A stretch of 64,000 bases of DNA from Stictocephala bisonia (GCA_035578905.1 JAQJVL010001124.1:186001-250000), one strand, 5' to 3'; shown: positions 42,401 to 56,886, counted from the stretch's first letter. The notes: generated by a model not told the origin, from the letters alone. Made by a program: numbers and translations.

Positions 42401-45400
42401 TGGTAGATCTTTGTTACGATTATGAAGATAACAAATTATTTAAACATTTTGAGAATTGGTATAACAAATATGTTACCAAAAATAAAAATGATAAATAATC
42501 AATAATCATGTGGAGTACGAAATTATATCCCCAGTGTTGTATAACATTGATAGGTCAATATTTTAGAAAATTTGCTACTTAGTTTTCCACAATTTTGAGT
42601 GAGAAAGGACAAATATTTTAAAAATATTTTAAAAACCATATTTTTACATTGTTGAACTTATATTCAGCAGACAACTGAAATAAAGCTGTGAACTAAAGAC
42701 CAAAATATTGTAAACTTTAGATAACTTTAAAAAACCCAATTTGGATACTTTTTTGCTGGAGTTCGGGTACACTATACTTTCTTTATGATAGAATAAGAAT
42801 GTTAGTACATTTCTGTATTGTACTTGTAGCTATCATTCTTGTGATATTCAAGGTCTTGGTAGAAATATTGATTAAGACGATATTCAAAAACCAGCCTGTA
42901 GCAGCACTTGGACAACTCATGAGCCGCATGATCATGAGACTAACCGATTCTGTACACTGGCTAGTCTCTGCCCCACCATCTCTACCACCACACATCATGA
43001 TATACCTAACTACTGCTCTGCCCCACCACCACACATCATGATATACCTAACCACAGTCTCAGCCCAACCACCACACATCATGATATACCTAACTACTGTC
43101 TCTGCCCCACAACCACCACACATCATGATATACCTAACTACTGTCTCTGCCCCACCACCACACATCATGATATACCTAACTACTGTCTCTGCCCCACCAC
43201 CACACATCATGATATACCTAACTACTGTCTCTGCCCCACCACCACCACACATCATGATATACCTAACCACTGTCTCAGACCCAGGTTCAATCCAAGTGCT
43301 ATGTGATGTTTATTTCAGATATAAACTTATATTCTATGAAACAGCATAATGAAAGTTATGTTTTATTTAGAAAACATTATAAAAAGTGTTAGATTATCAG
43401 CACTAGATTCATACTTATTGTTTGTGTTTATTTTCCTTGGTCTAATTACTTTGTTAGTTTGGGCTACCAGATTAATTTCTGATCAAGTATGTCCTCTAGA
43501 TATTTAACTTGATCTGGCAGGCTGATGTGTATTTCTGAAGTATTGCCTCTTGTGTAATAAAGAGATATTTAACTTGATCTGGCAGGCTGATGTGTATTTC
43601 TGAAGTATTGCCTCTTGTGTAATAAAGAGATATTTAACTTGATCTGGCAGGCTGATGTGTATTTCTGAAGTATTGCCTCTTGTGTAATAAAGAGATATTT
43701 ATTTGAATATGTAACATATTTGTAATGAGTATCCTGTTAGACGTAATAGAACAATGATAGGTATATCTGAGGATACAGTACAAGTTAAAACGAGATTCAG
43801 AATAACTATATTCATAATTTGTACAAATTACAGATCGAGAATGGCGTCATTAATTAAATTATCATACTGGTTGTCTTAAAAGTCCCCCCCCCCCCTATTA
43901 ACTTTCTTATGAATACAGATAAAGTGATTTACTTCTGGGAATGTTTATATGACCAACTAAGGAGTTTTTTATGTATGCAAATTTTTTACACCCCCTCTCA
44001 AAAGAGGGTAGTTTGGGGGTAAGTCACAATTTTTAAATAGGAACCCCTATCAAATGACACATCATTTTAAAGGTAATATTAAAAGAAGAAGAATGGTGGA
44101 AATTAGAGGTCTCTAACATTAGTCTATCAAATTTGGTGGCAGTTTAAAGTTGGAATTATTTCATAAAACCCCCGCAGCTTATGTTACATTTAAAATTTTT
44201 GTAAGGCAGACAAAAAATTCACCCACCAGTTAGTTTTGAGAACTGATGACACCTAATCGTAAAACAAGTTATTACAAGAATCAACAAACACCAAAAACCA
44301 CAAATAACATTGCATTTATTTGGTTTTGGTTTATCTGACCAAAGTCCAGTAGGGCAACCTGGGAATACCAGTGGCTCCTTCCTTATTTCTTATTAGGTTA
44401 CTAGTTAGTACGTGTAACACTTTCAGTTCAGATACTGTGTTAAATTTCTTTTTGTTCGTATTTAATAAAAATGGCTCGGTCAAATGAAGATAAAGTAGAG
44501 ATGATATTGTTCTATGGGGAAGTTAGGAGAAATGTTCATGAAGCAGTTCGTTTATTTAATGCTGCCTATCCGGATAGACCAGTAGACAGGGCATACATTA
44601 GACGTTTAGTAAACAAATTCTCAACAAACTTTAGTGTCAAAGATGCACCACGATCAGGGCGCCCTGCCATTGCGACAGAAGAGATCCAAATTCAAGTTTT
44701 AGCAAATTATGCTGCAAACCCACATGAATCTCTGCGGTCCACTGCCCTTGATGTTGGAATTTCAAAAGATACTGTTCATAAAGTGTTAAAGCGTCACAAG
44801 TTCCACCCGTACAAAGTACAGTAAAATCAAGAATGAAATGAAGACGACCCTGACCGAAGACTTCAGTTTTGTGAGCAAATGTTGCAGAAGATTGAAGAGA
44901 ATAATAATTTAATATCACAAATATGTTTTAGTGATGAAGCATCATTCTCTTTGCATGGGACAGTCAATCAGCACAACTGCCGTTATTGGGCAAACAGTAA
45001 CCCCCACTGGATGGTTGAAGCCCACACGCAACAGCTACAAAAATTAAATGTATGGGCTGGAATTTTGGGAAACTCTGTTATTGGGCCATTCTTTATTGAT
45101 CGTAATTTAACTGGCGTTAAATACTTGGACATGTTACGGAACGGCATTGTCCCAGCAATAAATGAGGTAGTACAAGGTACTTATGAGCCAGTATTTCAGC
45201 AAGATGGTGCTCCTCCACATTACAATATGCTTGTCCGGACATTCCTAGACCAAACGTTTCCCGATAGATGGATAGATCGACGTGGCACTTTAGTAGAGTG
45301 GCCGGCGTTCAACTGACCTTTCACCTCTGGATTTTTTCTTTTGGGGTTTCCTCAAAAGTAAAGTTTACGACACAAAGCCTGTAAACCTCGATGAATTAAG

Positions 45401-48400
45401 GACAAGAATCGAAGAGGCCTGCCACCTTATCACGCCTGAAATCTTACAAAATGTGAGGCGTGGTTTTAAATCCAGGCTGTTTTACTGTCAAGAAGTTTAT
45501 GGCAGCCATTTCGAGCATCTCATCTGAGTGAAATTGAGGTGAGAGTTCAGCATTTTGACCATTTTTCCCGTTCTAAAATTACTTAGGGGGTTTTATGAAA
45601 TAATTCCAACTTTAAACTGCCACCAAATTTGATAGACTAATGTTAGAGACCTCTAGTTTCCACCATTCTTCTTCTTTTAATATTACCTTTAAAATGATGT
45701 GTCATTTGATAGGGGTTCCTATTTAAAAATTTTGACTTACCCCCAAACTATCCCCTTTTGAGAGGGGGTGTAAAAAATTTGCATACATAAAAACTCCTTA
45801 GTTGGTAATATAAACATTCCCAGAAGTAAATCACTTTATCTGTATTAAAAAGAAAGTTAATAGGGGAGGTGGGACTTTTAAGACACCCTGTATATCTACA
45901 GTAAAAATGAGAGTTAAAAATAAATTTACTCATACCACAATCTGTACAAATATATATAAAATTACAATTCTTCAAAACAATATAGGGCCCTCTTGATTAA
46001 ATATGATTTTAATGCTTTTTTTAATTTACTGTCATTCAATAAACAAATATATTTAGGAAGTTTGTAATAACATTTTATTCCTGCTGTTGGTTTCTTTTTA
46101 GAAAATTTAAATTTATGACTTTGAATGGCAAACATTGTTGTTACGTGTCTGATAATAATGAGAATCGCCCAATCTAGAAATGTCATCCTGAGATTTTTTA
46201 ACAAATAATATTGTTTCAAAAATATATAACCCGTAAACTATCACTATACCAAATTTGGGGGAAATTTCTTTAACTGAGTCACTATAATTTAGATCAAAAA
46301 TAATGCGTAAGGTTTTTTACTGAAGCACCAATATATCATTTAGATTTTTCAAACTTGATTCTCTATACATCACAATACTGAAAGATATATGAGAATGAAA
46401 GTGAGTGAAATATATCATTCTCAAAATGTTAATTGGACAATTGAGTGACATTATTTTTTAAAGATATAAAACTGATGATATTTTATTTTTTAGAAAATTA
46501 ACATAATTATCCCAGGATAAATTTTGATCTAAAAACATACCAAGATTGTTATTTATTTGATTTAATTTCGTATCAGCAACTGTTACATCAAGTTCAGTTT
46601 TACTCCTACTCAGTTTAGTATGAAAAGTCATTACATTTGTTTTATCTAAATTTAATAATAGCTTATTATTGTTCAAAAGTCTTTTTTAATTATTTATGTT
46701 ATAGAGGCTAAATCAATTTCTTGTAAATTTTTTCCACTAATAATCAAATTTGAATCGTCTGCATGAAAAAAAAAAAAATACTGTTTCTAGGATCTAAAAC
46801 TGAAGGGAGTCCTTTAAGATAGCAAAGGAAAAGAATAGGACGAAGGATTAAGACTAGTTTACACTAGGGTTATGATTAACACGTGTTAATAACACTCAAC
46901 AAATCACCCCTTTGACCTTAGAATGTTGTTAACATTTATTACTAACTAACGTTAATATGCATTTTTGATGTTAGTAACATTTCCTCCTCCGCACTTAGTA
47001 AGTAAGATACTGATAACAAACATTTGTATTGAAAAAAGAATGTTACCAATATTTGTTAAATTTTGTTGATAAAAAAACTAGAAGCCAAATGAAATGATAC
47101 CTGTTATCAACTTCTATTGCTAACAAAAAAGTTGGTAACATTTGTTAGTAACTCCGGTGTAAACGTAGCTTTAATGATCTCCAAATTATTCTTAAATTCA
47201 CTTTTATGATCATTTCATTTTATTAGGTATAAATGTTTGAAATTTTAGCGCTGTCATGGGTAGTGTATCAGTAAAATTTTATGTTCAGGTGCAAAAGATT
47301 GGCAGTCAGTCAAGAGAATTTGCAATTAAACAAATCAGTGACAAGTTTATTGTATTTGCAAGCATTTTGGGCTTCACAGTCGTCTGGGAGAACCAGGGCA
47401 ATGTCAAAATACAGGTGAGTAATTACGGTAAATAATTTAATGAGATGCTACTGATACTATAAACAGTAAGAAACAGCATTCAAATGAAAGTTAATGATAT
47501 GTCTCATGAAGTTGGTATCATACATTGTTAAAGTAAATTCTAGTTATTAGATTCAAGTTTTAAACTTTTGTCCTGTGATATTAGTAAATATTAAAAGGTC
47601 ATGATCAAAGTCTTCATTTTAATCTCCATGGGGTTTACAGTATTGTCAATAACAAAATCTGAGCTTGATAAAAGCCAATCTAAATTGATACCAACAAAAT
47701 CAAAGTACATTATGACATTTATTTCAAATATAACAAATTGTTATTTTATGAAAGTGCATGGTAAAAGTTATAATTAGTTTTTTTTTAATCTAATAGTAAA
47801 ACTTAGATCATTAGCCCTCGATTTCAGTTTAAAGTAAAGGAAAGGAAAGCAGCATACATCTTGCAAGATACATATAATTCATGCTTTCTCAAATATTAAT
47901 AAAACGCAAATACAGCTAGAATATTACTAACATCACAAACTGCAAGTATAAAAAATGATGTAATCAAAATATTTATAATCATATCAGACCAATGTTTAAA
48001 AGATTATCATTACTAAAAACATATTTTGAACTTAACGCTAAATTATTTTACGATAGGGTATTTTTGATCGGTAATGGTAACTTATTAAAATATTTTGAGC
48101 CAACATAAGTTAAAAACTCTTCAAATTAATTTTATTAACTTAAAATAATTGAAGTTATTTTTACAATTGATTCTAATATAATAAACAAGGTTACTAGACC
48201 CTAATTACCACTTAAACAGAACATATAAGTTAAACTTTGAACTCAGGGAAATATTGAACTGATATAATTTTTATTTGAAAAAAAATAGGGAGAAAAGCTG
48301 TAAATTTTTAATATTTCAAAATAGTTATTTTAAAATTATTTTCATAGTTTTTAATTTAACTAATTTGCATTTAAAAGCTCTTCCCTACCAATGTATTAGA

Positions 48401-51400
48401 TATTATAATATTGTATTAATTAACAAAAAGCATAATATTTTAAGCAAATTTTCATCATAGCTGTTCTGAAAGAAGTAAAATTGACTTATTGAATATCTCA
48501 TCATCAAATGGATATTCTTAACATGTTTCACTCAAGATAGTTTGCTGTCTCGAAACACACCAAGATATATTCAAAAAATATGTGATAAAGTGCGTAGGAG
48601 TGAGTATGACAAACTTCCGAGGAGGGGGCACACAAATGTTGACAGTAATTTGTCATGGGACAGTCATGTAAAGTCTGTTTTGAATAAAATTAATTCTGGT
48701 TTGTTTGCAATCAGAAAAATGTCTGCTTTATGTAATAATGAAAGTTTAAAACTTATATACTATTCTCACATTCAGTCTCACATTGCTTATGGAATATCTT
48801 TATACGGTGCCACAAAAAAAGAAAATTTAAATGAAATTCTTAAGGTGCAAAAAAAGGCAGTAAGGATTATATTAAATCTAAATTACCATGATTCAGTCAA
48901 AAATTATTTTAAAGAGTTAAATATTTTAACAGTATACGGGCTCTATGTATTAGATACAATAATGTTTGTTAAATATAATCAATTAGATAAGAGTCCAAAT
49001 TCCCAACCACATAAATATAATACCAGGAAAAAAAATCATATTTTTTCTCAGTCTCATAGATTAGAATTATTTAAAAATAAAACTACATACGCAGGACTCA
49101 AATTCTTAGGAAAAATTCCAGAAAACATAAAAAAGGAAATTGATTGTAATAAATTTAAAATAAAATTAAAGAAATATTTAGCAGACTTAGCATTGTATTC
49201 TTTGGAAGAAATTGATATATCTTTGGAATTGCCTTGTTCCTAATTTTACAAAAAGACATCTGTAAACAATTTAGCCTAAGGAATATTATTAAAAGTGACA
49301 CTATTCAATGTACTTATGTACCAATATTTTGAATTGAATAAAGAAATTTGTCTATTGTCTAATGACATCAATCACCAGTGGAAGTCACGGGCGGTCGCCG
49401 ACACTTATGGCACACACAAAACTATCAACATGACCAAGTTAATCATTTTACAAGATTTTGAATTTAAATTTGTAAAGTAAGGAGACTTATGCTACTGATT
49501 TTCTTCAATATCGATTTATTTCACTATATATTTCAGGAATGGAGGGATTTCGTGCAATCAGGCACTATTATGCTACTAACAAAATATTTTCTTGTACCAT
49601 CTGACCTAAAGATATTTCCCACTTTAGGGGTTCAGAATACTGTACTGTTTTTGTTTTCTCTTAAGACCCGTCTGTTTTGTTTCATTTCACTCAAGGATTA
49701 ATGTTTATAAGCTACTGAACTGACCCTCCTACTATCCTCCTACTCATATACTCCTAGTGGTATTGATCCGCCCACCCACCCATACACGTACAGTGGTGTT
49801 ATATATGCACAAACATGTACATATATACAAATGATCAAAGATGTACAATAATTATCATCTATGCTTCTTCATATCTGATTAATTGTCCAATCCATCTCAA
49901 GGTGCCTGCTTCTTCTCGTAACCAAGTGGATGGATTGTGTGGTTTCTTTGATGGAGAGAAAGATAATGATCGCCAAAAGCCCAATGGCAGACAGGCTCGA
50001 ACCAATGCAGAGTTTGGGGACAGTTGGGGCACAAATGACTGTGAGACCAGGGTTTGCCCTATCCATGTACAGAACTTGGCCTGGCAGCAGTGCAACACAA
50101 TTAAGTAAGTGAAAATCTACATAGTGTGGATTAGAAGAGTTCTATTTTACTAACAAAATCATTTAATTAAAACATTATTATAAAAAATAAGCTACATAGT
50201 TGTCTGATTGTTGAGATGCCATTATTTGTGTATGGATGACACTCACCACGTAATATCCTCAACACATTTCTGTGGTGTCACACCAATCTCTCAGTACTTT
50301 GATCTTGAAGTGCCACTTGCAGTGTTAGAACAAGATAGTGAATAAAAATACAATGAACATCTGCCAATTGATTGTAAGTATTATAGTACTATCACTAGTC
50401 GGCTCCTCAGCTACTTGGAGACAAAGTGTTGAGGACATTGTAGACGATAAATTCTATGCTCAGTTCTTTATATCAAATAAGGACTCAACATCCGCTCAAT
50501 GGTTGCCATCGATGTGTGACACATCTGGGGCTAATAAAAGTCTTCATTTTATGCAATAAACATTTGCTGTTTCCATTTGAAAATTAGTATTTTATAACTA
50601 AGAAACTTTGGCATTTGGCTTAAATATAACTTGAACCAAACATGGCCATTTTGATAGAGAGAACAAAAAAAGTTGTACAAAACGAAATAAGAAAAGCAAC
50701 CTACATAGAGTAATACAACTATCATAGTCAATAGTCAATAGTCAATAGATTTATTAACAGTATCTTCAAGATATGTTACAGAGTCAAAAATTAATTAGTA
50801 AAAAAAAGAAGTTATACAATTTAAGAAAAGTTTACAGTTAAATTTCATCCTTCCATGAATAGAACTCAGTCATTATGTAAAAAGTTTGGTCTTGCAGCCA
50901 GCTTTGAAGCATCTTTTTCATTGCTCTTCGATTGTCGTCTTTCACGTGTTCTGGCAGCATGTTGTACATCTTTAGTCCTGCGTATGATGGTTTCTTTTCG
51001 AATAAGGCCGTTCTATGTATAGGTAGTGTGTAGTCTGCTGCGTGTCTCGTATAATGGTTGTGAAGGGTTTCTTGTTTTGGAGGGTCTTTGTTTATGCTGT
51101 AGAGAATGGTTTCCAGTATATAAATAGATGTTACAGTCAATATGTTCCAGTTTTTAAAAATGCCTCTGCAACTATCTCTTGGGCCCAGTCCTGCCATTGT
51201 CCTCATTGCTTTTTTTTGTATGACCAGGACTCTGTGAAGGTTACTTTCTGTTGACCCACCCCACACAGTAATTCCATAGCGCAGGTGGCTTCCAAATAGC
51301 GCATGGTAGGCTATTTTTGTAGCTTCAAGAGTGCTGGTTGCCTTTATTCTTTTCAGGGCAAATAGAGCTGAGTTAAGCTTAAGGCAAAGCCTGTCAATGT

Positions 51401-54400
51401 GTCTCTTCCAGCTCATGTTGCTGTCAAAAACAACACCGAGGTGTTTTATTTCATCAACTGTTTGTAAACCAGGCATTTCAGTTACTAATGCTTTTTTACT
51501 TCCCAGTGATAATTGTTTGGTTTTGTCCTCATTTAGAACAAGGTCATTCTTCATGGTATAATCCTGTGCCACGTTCAGAGCGATGTAAGTATCTATTTCT
51601 AGCTGCTCAATATTTTTATTAGCTGTTGTTAAGACAGTGTCATCGGCATACATGATTATGTCACATAGTCCTTCCAAATGTTTTGGGAAGTCGTTGACGA
51701 ATAGAACAAACAGGACTGGTCCAAGGACCGACCCTTGTGGAACTCCTCTTGTAGTCTGTAGTGGTTTGGACTGTACTGTTCTTGTGAGTCGATCAGTTAC
51801 CTCTTTCAATTCAACTATCTGTGTGCGTCCCTCAAGGTAGCTGGAAAACCAGTTAAGTGCTGTTTATTTGATACCCAGGTTTTCAAGTTTAGCTAGTATG
51901 AGATTATGCCCTAAACAGTCGAAAGCCTTGCTTAGGTCTAGGTAAAGACAAGTGATTGTATTGCCAGTTTCTATATTGTCAATTATATATTCAGCAAGGT
52001 CTGTAATTGCAGTTGTGGTTGATTTACCTGAAGTAAATCCATGTTGCTTATCAGTTAGTAACTGGTTTTGTTGTAGGTATTCTATGAGTCTAATGAGTAT
52101 GATTTTTTCTATGAGTTTGGAGACTGATGGTAGAAGGGAAATCGGTCTATAGTTGGATATGTTTAGACAATCGCCTTGTTTTAGTTTAGGATAAATTTTA
52201 CTTATTTTTAGTTTTGATGGGAAAATACCTTTTTCTATGGACATATTTGTGATGAGCAATAGAGGTGTTAGTAATTCATTAGCACAGTATTTTAATATCT
52301 TGGTTGATATTTCATCTAAACCAGCAGAGTTTGAGCTTCTCAACGAGCTTATCACTTTTACTATCTCATCTACTGAAGTTAGCCGCAAAGAGTTTAGTGT
52401 GTGTCTGGTGGTTGGTTGATGATTGATAATATTCTGTGCTGAACTATTGTTTATTTGATTTACATTCAGGGTTTCATTAGCAATGTTTGCAAAATGAGTA
52501 TTGAGACAGTTAGCAATTTTATAAGCGTCTGTTATCAATTCACCGTCATGTTGTATTTGCATTTGTGCTATATCAGGGTCTTTATTCCTTTGTCTTACAT
52601 TGTTAATGACACTCCAGATGGCTTTGGGTTTATTGTTCGCTTCATTAATGTACGAAGCATTAGTTTCTTGTCTCGATTGTTTCAGTTTTTGATCATAAAT
52701 TTTCTTTTTTGCAGAGGCTGATTGTTTATCGTTTAAAGCTCCTGTTAGGAAAAACTTATTTTGTGCCTTCAACCCTCCAGGTGCTGACATCGCGTAGCGC
52801 GATGTCAGCGCTCGCCGTTGTAGTGCTGACATCGCGTAGCGCGATGTTAGGTACGCGATCTATTTAAAACGCACTAGCGGCTTTAAACGACTGAATATTA
52901 CAAAGTATGTTATATAGTATTGAAGTAGAAGAAACGCGGAACATATTATACTCTATGGAATACGTCTGCATCAAAACAGCCGATATACAACAATTGTTTA
53001 GAAGCGTATGTTTTGTTTTCAACACACACAAATCAGATGCTCAGTGTATTGCCGCTTGGTGTTTGTTTACATTGTAAGTTTGTTATTGTAATCTATTATT
53101 ATTGTTTTATTTTGTGTTTTATTGTATTTTATCTTAAAAAATGAGTGAATTAAGTAGGTCTAGTGCAATAATAAATGTGTTAGACGAACTAAATGAACAA
53201 TCAGACATTGAGAGTGAAGTTGACTCTGAGTAAATCATCTTGTCATTGCTCCAGAATGTAAATTTTTGTACATAAGATATATTTTTTAATTAATTATTTT
53301 AGTTTTTTATTGATTGTCATTGTTATATTTTGTGAGCTGAAAACATTTTTAGTTGTAAAAGTGAAATAACACTACATGTTACAATGAAATGTGTAACTTG
53401 TCATGTATTAGTGATTTTTTACATAGGACAATGTTCCATTTTTTACTCTAACTGAATGTGTCTAAGAAGATAACCTATAACATGTATATATTTTTGGGTT
53501 TATTATTAAGTTTTCTACAATATGTCTATCTTGGATTTTCATTTTATGTCTTTTGTGAACTGATACATGAACTCAAATTTAAAAAATTGAAAAAAAATTT
53601 TCTTCTTTGTAAAGAATAACATCCAGCAATAGTTTACCATGAAAAGATAAGTCCTGTATAAGTATATTTTCTTATTCTATGGTTTTTTCTGAAAATAATG
53701 ATATGTAATATGTACCATTTTCATTAGGTTTACAGTATTTAAAAAAATATTTTATATACAGTTGAAAACATAATGAAAAACGCCTAGCACTTAAGAAAGT
53801 TCAACCCAGCACCTGGAGGGTCAAGAAAGCCTCTTTTAGAGCGCTTATTTCATTGCTGTAGCTATGTAACTTGCCTCTTTTTTGTTTTACTCGTGATTTT
53901 ATCTTAGGGCATGTGCAGTCAAGAGCAAATATGAGTGACGTACTAAAATGATAGTACGCTTCATCCACATTGTTTGATTTGAGAACTGTATCCCATGTTT
54001 CCTTTGCTAAGTGGTTTTTCAGGTTGTTAAGGTTGTTTTGAGTAAAACATCTTTGATATGTGTAGGAATTACTCCGCTCCAATTTTGGAATGTCTATTGT
54101 GCAGTATTGACCTGTGTGGTCTGATAGTCCTGTGTGGGTAACTTCAACCTTTATTTTATTTTGGTCTATGTTGGAGCACACAACATCTATTGAGGATACA
54201 GACGTTTCAGTAATTCTAGTGGATGGTATGTCTAGTCTGTTAATACCATATCCCTTTAGTAGCTCATTGAGTGCACTTCGCTCTCTTGAAGTTTTGTCAA
54301 AATTGTCGATGTTAACGTCTCCCATGATAAGTGTTTCAGTCTCTTGAGTTGGTAGACTCTCTAAAACGTCATTCAGAACTTGTAGTGCTGTTTCAAGGTC

Positions 54401-56886
54401 TGATGCAGGTGGTCTGTATACTCCCAGTAGGCATAAGGTATTTTTTTTAGATATTGTTATTTGTATAGCTGATATTTCGCATATCATTTCTACACTAAGT
54501 TCTTCTAAGTGCAAGCTTTCAGTTTTGTACTCAAGTTTATTGCGTTTGTATATGGCGACTCCTCCTTTAATATGATCTTTCCTTCCATAGGCACTAATTT
54601 GTGTGTAGTCAGACAGTATAGTTTGGTGTATTATTCCCTCTTTTAATCCATGTTCAGAAAGAACTATTAAGATCTGGATTTGAGTTGTATAATGTGTGTT
54701 CTAGTCGTTCAATTTTGTTGCCTAGTCTGTCCATGTTTTGGTGGAAAAACAAAAGCTGTTTTGTTCTGGTTTTGCCCATAGTTATAGTTGATGGTTCAGA
54801 GTTTTGATATGTTCTAAAAAAGAGTCATCCCTATATACTTCTGCTTGTATTACCAATTGGTTGGGACATGTTGGGGAAAGGAGAGGCTTTGGTGTTATAG
54901 AAGGGTTAGCAGGAGAAGTTCCCTTAGGGGTTGTCTCCGTTTTGTGGTTATGAGTTATATGCTTTAGATTCTTGTAGAAGTCTATGTGTTTAACAAAGAA
55001 ATCTTCATAACTATCATCCTTACCTTTTATTTTAGCATACAAAGGAGGTGCTTTCATTGTTCTTAAGTTTGATTTTTCAGAACCTTTTAATATTGTTGCT
55101 GTACTGTCCGATGACGGATTTAGTTGTAAAGGAGAAGTTGGGGTGTTGGTTTTGTTTTTATTTTTATCTCTGTTTTCATTGTGTTTCTTTACTTGGAAGG
55201 ATGTGCTGTGATATAATCTTCTCCTATTCTTATTGATATTTCTTTTCCCAGCGAACTTGTGATTGATAATATTATTTTCAGCAACACTTGGCACTTCTGA
55301 AATTTTGTCAGTTAAGGCAGGTAAAATGTTTTTAGGGGTTTCTTCAGGGGTTCGACATATTATTCCTTCTTGTAGAGACTTCATTATAAGCTCTACAGTA
55401 TCTTGTCTGTCTTTGAGCATTTGCAGTTCTAGCTGTACTGTAGCTGGTAGTTGGTACATTACTGGGGAGGCAATATCTTTGCTTGAAGTAATTTTTACCA
55501 TCGGTTCAGCTAGATTGTTTCTGGGTTCGATGACGTGATCTTGTGAATGTTGATTCTCAGGTTCAGATTCGAATAATTCTTCTGCCAATGATGTATCCTG
55601 TGACTGGTTTGTTAGTAACTCCTGTTTTAAGCATTTAATTAAATTTTGAAGGCTTAGCATATCATGTTCAAGTTTCCTTATTGTATTTTCTTTATCGTTA
55701 TCATGTTCTTCAAAGTTACTTACAAGTTCATTTCTTAAGTGTTTTTCTTTGTTTAATTGCTGCTCTGCTTCGTTTAGTCATTCAACGAGGGTGTTATTTG
55801 TGTTTATTAAGATTTGTTTTTCATTCATTAGCTCTTCAATTTGTTCTTCTAAATATATTAAGTTTTGTTTTTCTAAGTTTTTTATTTTAAGAGCAAGATT
55901 TGAGTTAGTGAGTGTTAGTTTGTTTATTTATTCTTTTTCTCATAAACATAACAATGTGGACTCTGAGAAGTCTGTGGTGTCCATGTTGGGTGGTAGTCAA
56001 GGTTCAGATGTTGTGTAGGGAAGAGAACTGAGTAAATGTAGCTAGACTTATTTTTTGATCAGTTAGCTGAAAATTGGACTAATACTACATCGTTCGGATT
56101 ACATACTACATCGTTTGGATTACATATAAAGCTGTAGGTCTCTTAGTTGATCTGGCTAATGTGCTAGTAATAAATTAGCTCTCTCTGAGGAACAGTTGAC
56201 TTAAATTAGTAACAATGACTACACTTGTTTATGTACAATCATCACACTCATTCGTTCCTCATATATGCCCATGACTGTGTGATTGGCGTCTTACTTATGT
56301 ATAAATAAGAATAATAACTATAAAATCACATCACTTTCTTGTTTGTTTTGCAGAAAAGAACCGCTGAGTCAGTGCAAAGGGGCTGTCAACTTTGACAAAG
56401 CTTTGTCTTTATGCGTTGAGTCCATTTGTGAATGTATTGATAAGAATGCAACAGACAAGGACTCATGTAGATGCCAAGCCCTGCTGGACTTGGTCACACT
56501 GTGCCAAAGCGTTGCTCCTGATGTGGACTTGCACACCTGGCGTGTACATTATGACTGCCGTAAGTACATATGACTGTTCTTGGGTTTGAGGTATAAGTAT
56601 ATGTGGAAACCCTTGTAGATGTGTAGCATAGTTGAAAATAGTTTATATAGACATTGTTGACATCTTCTTTATAATTTCTTTAAGTACCAAAAATGACCAA
56701 TTTTTGTAGTTGATCTTTGATATTCTATCAACATTGAATTGTGGAGACTGTTTTATCTGATAGATAACACACGTTGAATTCTGCTTTGCATCCTAAGTAA
56801 CATTCCATTTTTAATGGCAATGATCAATTCATATGGAACATAAGGCAAATCTTATAGACTGTGTAGCAAACAGGAATCAAACCCAT

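Larger units (their letters stand above)
50838..54780 (-). pseudogene. LINE ORF2: endonuclease and reverse transcriptase, interrupted
   Basis: Starts near 54780 (MGKTRTKQLLFF). A one-base shift near 54660 precedes the endonuclease (LIVLSEHGLKEG, GGVAIYKRN, LLGVYRPP, MGDVNIDNF, SIDVVCSN, GLSDH). After the insertion the RT continues: NKPKAIWSVINN, SSNSAGLDEISTKILK, NYRPISLLPSVSKLIEK, QHGFTSGKSTT, LDLSKAFDCL. A TAA falls at about 51850, then GVPQGSVLGPVLFVLFVND and YADDTVLTTA. The C-terminus ends FYSWKDEI at 50838. Lesions: one shift, one stop and the insertion. Confidence 0.88.
50724..56120 (-). mobile_element. CR1/Jockey-type LINE, nearly full length, split by a piggyBac-type element
   Basis: Minus strand. 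The 3' end is at the left with three copies of a TTGACTA-type heptamer after ATAAATC, as in CR1-like LINEs. It carries ORF1 (coiled coil), an APE endonuclease and a reverse transcriptase. The 1,048-bp insertion at 52773-53820 interrupts it. The 5' side includes a short duplicated ACTACATCGTT(C/T)GGATTACAT at 56084-56126, perhaps the 5' UTR; the exact 5' end is uncertain. Confidence 0.88.

Noticed and set aside
43010..43349. Open frames of 86-103 codons on both strands
   Set aside because: They arise from the 42-bp tandem repeat and show only periodic repeat peptides.
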